From positions 41,287 through 105,286 of the forward strand of contig JABCPU010000238.1 of NCBI GenBank assembly GCA_016800925.1: a stretch of DNA of 64,000 bases. Direction: 5' to 3'. This document shows, in pieces, positions 58,500 through 64,000 of the stretch. Under the pieces are notes generated by a model. It searched no databases. It had not been told where the DNA came from and saw only the letters and a program-made list of their open reading frames with translations. Made by a program: the position numbers and the translations under genes. This DNA is from Suillus spraguei. Taxonomy: Eukaryota > Basidiomycota > Agaricomycetes > Boletales > Suillaceae. Each line of letters opens with the position of its first letter. Position 1 is the first letter of the stretch.

Positions 58500-59553
58500 A
58501 ACAATCAGTATGAGCTAACTATAGAGATTGTTCACATACCAACCCCTATGCCTCCTATGTTGCTAACTAGACCAACTGATCATCACTGACATTTATGTAG
58601 ATTATGGAAAACAATCACATCTATCTTGAATTGCATCTATATATGTTACACTGCAACTTGTTGATTATTACCATCAGTGATAGTGCACGTGACAGTCCAA
58701 TATTAAGTATGTCAAGCATGAAAATTTCTAACACAATTTTCTCTTCTCCCTCAAGTTTGTTGAGGGTGTCACAGATCTCAATGAATTTGTTATAATGGAT
58801 GAGACCTGTGAAGGGGTCAACGGACAGTCTAGACATCTTCTGTTTGAACAGCACACAGTGTGTGGCTGCTCCAGTGATTGCAATAATATGAATGAGTGAT
58901 TCTAGGGGAGGGTCACTGAGGAATCTTTCATATCTGTGGTACCAAATAAACTGAATGACAATGTGCTTGATGAACTCATTGTCAAAATAGCTGTCAATAT
59001 GTGGGATGCTGTTCTAGATGAAAAATGGATATTTCGGTGGACCAAAAATCAATGTATGTACATACCTCATCAAAGTGGTAAGTATGCATAAACGCTGGGG
59101 TTGGTGAATTGGTGAGGGTGGTAGTGATATGTATCCAATACTGAAGCAGTGTTTGTCCCTGCTCATGTCTTGGGTGGTACAATTTGTATGCATGGAGCAT
59201 GCTACTTTGTGCAATTTCCACAATTTTTCCATGTGCATTGGTGAGCACTTGAGACAGGAAATGAGATTGGTCCTTGCTAAGAAGTGCATTGTATGAAACT
59301 GTTAAGCTTATTAGTAGAGTATCATGAATCAATAAAATAAAAACACACCAGTCAATGAGCTAAATCATGGAACTGCCTTCATAATTGCCGCTATGATGAG
59401 CTGTTTCCGATCAGCTGCTATTTGAGACATTGTGTTTGCCATGAACAGTATACCAACAATATCATGTTTGATATCTCCAACAATTTGTTCATGATCTTTC
59501 TTTGTGAGTGTAATATTTGGTACCTGTGATGATGATGATGATGATAGCTGCAC
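58500..59553 (-). pseudogene. Decayed gene, possibly DUF6532-like
   Basis: Minus-strand segments read KKDHEQIVGDIKHDIVGILF, SQIAADRKQLIIAAIMKAV, ITTTLTNSPTPAFMHTYHFD, FIWYHRYERFLSDPPLESL, IHIIAITGAATHCVLFKQ, and DPFTGLIHYNKFIEICDTLN, in several frames with intron-like gaps. The pattern (a kinase-free helical domain around WYHRYE...AATHC) resembles basidiomycete DUF6532-type proteins, but this is recalled, not tested. The damage suggests a pseudogene. Confidence 0.35.
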
Positions 59554-59890
59554 TATCCCAGAAGCCTCAGCATGTGTTTCAGTGGCTACCTACAGGCCTT
59601 TGTGCATCAGTACTCTCTGGATGGGCTCATGGAATTGTGTATGGCGTCAATGGCATCGACATCTGCCATGTTATATGTCTCATGGTCCTTGCAGCCCCAT
59701 AGTCTGTCAAACTGTCAGTAGGGTACTAGTATTCAACATAAAGGATAGATAGTTACATGTACTATATTGCATGATGGAACCTCACCCCTCCACATTGTTG
59801 TTGGATCTGTCAGCTTGTATGCCGGTACTAGGTGTACTCCACCATCCTGGGTATCCCTAGTTGATCGCAGCAAGGAAGGGTCTGCATGCA

Positions 59891-60286
59891 GATTTGAGCC
59901 TGAAGCATGCAGCATCATCTCTCCACCTGGATTTGAAGATGATGATGCTCAATCTCTTGTCAGCGCTACAGTACAAGCACCCATGCAATGTGACTCACCA
60001 GTCCGACCATACAAAGCCTCAACATCAAAGTTCCTGTCCTTGTTGATGTTGAATTGTGGTGTTTCATGCAGATTGAAATCAGGAATAAGATTTGAGCCCA
60101 AAGCATGTGGCATCATCTGTCCATTTAGATTTGAAGATGATGCTAAATCTCTTGTCAGTGTTAAAGTATAAGCACACATGCGATGCGACTCACCACTGAC
60201 CATACAAAGCATCTATGTCAAAATTCCCATCCTTGTTGATGTTGAATCACAGTGCTTCATACAGATTGAATATATGATCAGGAATC
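59891..60286. repeat. Two tandem copies of a 198-bp unit
   Basis: GATTTGAGCC starts at 59891 and again at 60089; both copies continue through GCATCATCT, GATTTGAAGATGATG, AATCTCTTGTCAG, GACCATACAAAGC and CCTTGTTGATGTTGAAT. Minus-strand reading gives the repeated peptide NINKD.NFD..ALYG in both copies, so it may be a duplicated exon of an unknown gene. Confidence 0.75.
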
Positions 60287-60778
60287 CGTAGTTGTTCTGA
60301 GGGGACATTGAGTTGATCGCTGGCCAGTAGCCCTGATGGATTGAGTCCTGACCCCTGGCACAGTTGGGGAAGGTGGCCTTACTTTTGCATTTGGCATTGG
60401 TGCTATGTCCTGTACTTTGCATTTAGAACATAGTGAGTAGAATCAGCGAGGAATACAGTAAGCAAATCAGACACAATCATGCTGGGCAGAAGGAAATAAG
60501 TAAGTGCATTGATGTAGATGCAATGGATAATTCTATTCTAGTAAGCAAAATAACACATACAAACTGTACATGGCTGTACAAAATGAAAAGACCATAAGTG
60601 ATGAGAAAAATCATGGACAGAATAGGGTTATCTACTGCGATATGAAATCAGCGCAGGATATCAGCAGTCACATGCATATACCAGCGCTCTTATCAGCTTA
60701 ATCAGCATTCAAGATCAGACAAATCACCTAAATCATGGTAGATTGACTGTGGATGCTGAGAAAATACTGATGGACCAT

Positions 60779-60843
60779 TGTAAAGATACAACCTAGCCTG
60801 GGCTGTAGATAAACCACCTCCTAAGCTAGTATGTGAGTCTTGC
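60779..60843 (-). repeat. LTR5-like terminal fragment
   Basis: TGTAAAGATACAACCTAGCC through GTGAGTCTTGC equals the reverse complement of 54147-54211 with a few changes. It is cut by the LTR2 copy starting at 60844. Confidence 0.65.
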
Positions 60844-61593
60844 TGTCATATACCGTACATTTAGGTCTGATCCATGGACATCTGGACACCCAATCCATAC
60901 ATCCTAGTCCACCCATCCAATCCAGCTCACATATCCAATCCACCCATCCACTCCAATCAATATCCATCCATATCTAATCCATATCCATATCCGACTCAGT
61001 TCATCCATCCGATCTGATCCACCCATCCGATCCGTGTTCATATCCGATCCATGTCCATATCCGATCCGTGTCCATATCTGAAACTATTCCCGCGCACCTG
61101 CGCGTTACTCCTTTTAGGCTAATACCTGTGTCCGGCTTTCGGTTATCTCTGCACCTCTGTCTTTCGGTTATCTTGACTTCCGTCTTGATAAGATATTTCG
61201 TACAAGTCTTATTTCCGAGTTCATAGCCTTGTGTTCTGCAATGCCTCAAACATAGCCTCGGACTATCCTTACTTGCCTTCTGGCATGCTACCTACAGTAT
61301 ATAAACTTGTAGTACAACTCCTGCAGACCTTAGTCTGATTCATTGTTCCTACTTCTGTATATTCCTTTGATTACTCTGTATCCTGTTATCATGTCTATAT
61401 AACTCCATTTCCGTTCTTGCACTTGGGCTCTGGCCCTTGTAAGCTTCTGACTCAGGCCTATGGGATCACTCCCTAGGCCGGAGCTTTGATCCTATGTCCT
61501 ATAATCTTTTTGGACTTCGTCCATCTCCATCTATCATCTGTTTCACCTCCAACTCTACCTTTGGTAGTCTTATACTGTCTGTTTCTATTCCGG
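60844..61593 (+). repeat. LTR2 copy interrupted by the second gypsy element
   Basis: Starts TGTCATATACCG and contains the 17-bp array, the TATA box (TATATAA near 61299) and the conserved GGGATCACTCCCTAGGCCGG segment. It stops after CTATTCCGG at 61593, where a new LTR begins. The rest of LTR2 should lie beyond the window. Confidence 0.85.
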
Positions 61594-62067
61594 TGTTACA
61601 ATTGTACGTGCCCCTATTCATTTTCTTACTTCATTTACCTTGTATATTACGTAACATGATTCCGACTCATATGCTCAACGCATCTGTACTATAGTTGCCT
61701 TCCTTCTTTGGATACGCACTTACATTCCACACCTCTCTTGGTCTGTGCGCACATATTGGCCTATTTAAGTACAGTGTACTTGTAGTAGATTCTGTACTTT
61801 AATCTTACTGGGTTTTACCTGGAATCTCCTTCGCTTAGGTCTCCAACCTAAGTCATCTTGAATCGTCTCTAAGTCTAAGCACTCCTTAGCCTTAGTCTCT
61901 ATTCTCGCAGATACCTCTTAGACTTGTCTTTGAGGCTGAACCCTTGACCGTACTAGGAACGTGTTCCTTGTACTTTTACCTTGTCCTCTTCTGGACATTG
62001 TAAGAACTCCCAGCAGACCATCTGTGTCTTTTCACTGTCGCTGGTGACGCCACCCCAGTTCGTAACA
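61594..62067 (+). repeat. 5' LTR of the second gypsy element
   Basis: TGTTAC...GTAACA, a 6-bp terminal inverted repeat. TATA-like TATTTAA at 61762-61768. ACTTTAATCTT at 61796-61806 marks the likely transcript start. Confidence 0.8.
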
Positions 62068-62068
62068 A

Positions 62069-62079
62069 AAGATTAAAGT
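62069..62079 (+). promoter_or_regulatory. Primer-binding site, self-priming type (second element)
   Basis: AAGATTAAAGT, one base after the LTR, is the exact reverse complement of ACTTTAATCTT at 61796-61806. Length (11 nt) and spacing repeat what is seen in the first element. Confidence 0.75.
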
Positions 62080-62267
62080 CCCATTTCGATCGTCGACTAT
62101 CCAGTCTTCGACCCTGAACCTGATCACCTAGGATCAGCAGACTAGCGTACGCGTACGCTGAGCAGATTGTCAAGAGGAAGCCCCCTGACAGAAGAGAAGC
62201 CCTGACGGACAGCAAGACAGCGTGTGTAGGCACCGAGAAAGTATAACTCATCAGAAGAATCATCAAC

Positions 62268-63077
62268 ATGTCGTCAACCAAGGAATTCGAGTACAAGATC
62301 GGTCAACCGATTGGTTTTGATGGAGATCGTGATAACTCTCGCGAGTTTATCCAGTCGTGCAATTTGCACTTTGACATCAATGAAAAGCTTTACACCACCG
62401 ACAAGCAGAAGATCATCTACATAACATCCTTTATGACCGAAAGGAATGCCAAGTCTGGAAGGAACAATTCCTTGAACACGCCCAATCTACCGACACTCGG
62501 GACAAAAAGTTGGTTACGGGACAATGGCAGATTTTATGAAGAGCTTCAAAGAAGCATTCGAACCGTGGATACCAAAGGAACCGCACTCACAAGGCTTAGG
62601 GATCTCAAACAAGGAACTGGAGATCTCCACACCTACGTCGCTGACTTTGAGGCACTTGCAGCCAAGGCTCAGATCACCGACAACGCAACGAAGATCCAGT
62701 TCTTCCAAGACGGCCTTAATTGGGGTATCCTTACAAAGCTTTTCAATACAGGAGATGTCTCCGAAATATTCAGAGATGTTGTGTTGCAATGCGTTGCTAT
62801 TGACAAGCCCATCATCGGCTTAACGCCATGAGGACGCGTCATACTCCACAACAGAAGAAGAAGAACTACGGGAATGCACGGTATATTCCGAACCGTGATT
62901 CCAACGCAATGGTCGTGGATAGAATCTCGACACGGAAAGATCCGAATGCATGAAGAAAGGGCAATGCTTGGATGTAGGAAAACAGGACACCGCATCCATA
63001 ACTGTCCTGAAAGAAAGAAGAAGACCCCACTTGACAAACCGAAGTCAAAGGGGAAGAAGAAGATGAAGAAACCGTAA
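62268..63077 (+). pseudogene. gag: gag of the second gypsy element, frame-damaged
   Basis: MSSTKEFEYKIGQPIGFDGD starts at 62268. The capsid-like region runs through REFIQSCNLHFDINEKLYT and KQKIIYITSFMTE, then shifts frame into VWKEQFLEHAQ and MKSFKEAFEPW, and returns with TALTRLRDLKQGTGDLHTYV and FFQDGLNWGILTKLF. A zinc knuckle (CRKTGHRIHNCPERK) follows near 62975-63020 but its first cysteine is in another frame. This is Retrotrans_gag-type sequence of Ty3/gypsy elements. At least three frame breaks make it non-functional. Confidence 0.75.
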
Positions 63078-63164
63078 GACGAATGTGAGGATTTTTAAAT
63101 TGGAGAAACAAAGATTCGACGTATGTTTCTCCCAATGTATTACTAAGACTTGTACGCGCTGTAG

Positions 63165-63560
63165 GTGAAAGAAAAGAACTTCGTGTCCCATCACCCTCCA
63201 CTCGCGTACTCGATTGAAATCTGTCGACACCACGCTGTTATCGATTCAGGAGCAGCAGGAACATTCATCTCAGAAGAGTTTGTGAAACTCCATCAAATCA
63301 CACGACGAAAACTCAAAGAACCATTTCGAGTTACAACGGCAGATGGAACCCTCATAAAGGAGGACCAATTACGCACTACTGCTCTTAGTGGTTAAAATCG
63401 ATGATCAAACCATGTATGGAAAATTCAACATCACCAAACTAGGAAGAAGAGATCAAATTCTCCTTGGAATCCCATGGTTACGAGCAATGAACCCAATTAT
63501 AGATTGGGCGCTGAAACACTTGTCCTTTCACGGACAGAGAAATCAGATGAAATCGAAATC
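63165..63560 (+). pseudogene. Retropepsin-like protease region of the second gypsy element
   Basis: HAVIDSGAAGTFISEEFV near 63232 carries the DSG active-site motif. After a frame change near 63390 the reading continues QILLGIPWLRAMNPIIDWAL, the conserved second protease motif. The protease would cleave Gag-Pol. The interval from 63560 to the window end is a frame-broken linker (for example ETEEELRAKHQRTEIIQIL near 63852) leading toward reverse transcriptase. Confidence 0.75.
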
Positions 63561-64000
63561 GATATAGACGAAGATCGAAAGAAGAACGGGTTGCCCCAAC
63601 TTTTCAACCATCATGCTAGATGGCAGCATCCCGTCTTCCGAAGCCTTTCATCGTTTCTCCTATTGATACTCCTGAGAACCCGGAGCCAGAAGTACGAATG
63701 CCACGTACCGCAGAACCCACCCCTCGTGTACAATTGCCACGAGCAGTATCACCAATTCCCCCGCGCAGAGAAGCGTAAGAATGAATCTGAACCTGAGCAT
63801 CGATCGGACAGAACCTAATGAGCAGCGGCCAATAGAAGAAACAGAAACATGGAAAGAGGAAACGGAAGAAGAACTCCGGGCGAAGCACCAACGTACCGAA
63901 ATTATCCAAATTCTTCGTTCCCCCGAAACCTTTCCAGCTTCAATAGAAGAAATCCCGATAAAGAAGAAACCCATGCCCTCGTTGATCCCAAACGAGGATG

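Larger units (their letters stand above)
61594..64000 (+). mobile_element. Second Ty3/gypsy element, 5' part, decayed
   Basis: A 474-bp 5' LTR, a self-priming-type binding site, gag, a zinc knuckle and a retropepsin-like region follow in order, and the window ends before reverse transcriptase. The family differs from the 35783 element in LTR and gag. The expected left target duplication is TCCGG (61589-61593). Confidence 0.85.

Overview
The window looks like a transposon-choked stretch of an Agaricomycete (mushroom-forming basidiomycete) genome. The evidence is genes split by many 45-60 nt introns with exons as short as 12 nt, protein families known to me mainly from Agaricomycetes (a DUF6534-type membrane protein, a DUF6698-type protein, Plavaka-like and PIF/Harbinger-like transposases, Tf1/sushi-type Ty3/gypsy elements), and heavy CpG-to-TpG/CpA decay in the repeats. 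No rRNA, tRNA, CRISPR array or bacterial-type operon was seen.

Layout. 1-10.9 kb is the only stretch with ordinary host-type genes: the 3' end of an unknown gene (1-147), a possible F-box-like fragment, an intact-looking 19-exon DUF6534-type gene on the minus strand (3885-5670), and a divergent macro-domain-like gene (5957-6794). From 11 kb onward almost everything is repeat-derived. 11.0-18.05 kb holds a long unclassified transposase-like pseudogene whose core has been flipped in place. 18.05-32.9 kb is one minus-strand Plavaka-like transposase gene broken by nested insertions: an LTR-like block, three related long terminal repeats (target duplications CGAAA and CTTGC visible for two of them), and a PIF/Harbinger-like element (about 25.2-31.0 kb) that is itself split by a further LTR with duplication GTCAG. 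33.6-35.6 kb is a decayed DUF6698-type gene. 35783-43520 is a full-length Ty3/gypsy chromovirus (target duplication ACTGT). 45.48-51.18 kb is a near-identical inverted copy of 12.35-18.05 kb. 51.9-54.2 kb is another LTR-like block. 54.2-60.8 kb is AT-rich and nearly gene-free. From 61594 to the window end is the 5' part of a second, decayed Ty3/gypsy element.

The main points are these. (1) The inverted arms (about 5.7 kb each, 27 kb apart) lose identity inside an LTR, which points to LTR-mediated rearrangement. (2) Inside both arms about 1.67 kb of a pseudogene is inverted, so that event came before the duplication. (3) Both Ty3/gypsy elements carry an 11-nt match between the site just after the 5' LTR and a sequence about 34 nt downstream of the LTR TATA box, the arrangement expected of Tf1-type self-priming. 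(4) The complete element has a heptamer A AAA AAT directly before the gag stop codon, placed for a -1 shift into pol, and an antisense reading frame between integrase and the 3' LTR. Nearly all mobile-element genes here are broken; the DUF6534-type gene is the best candidate for a working gene.
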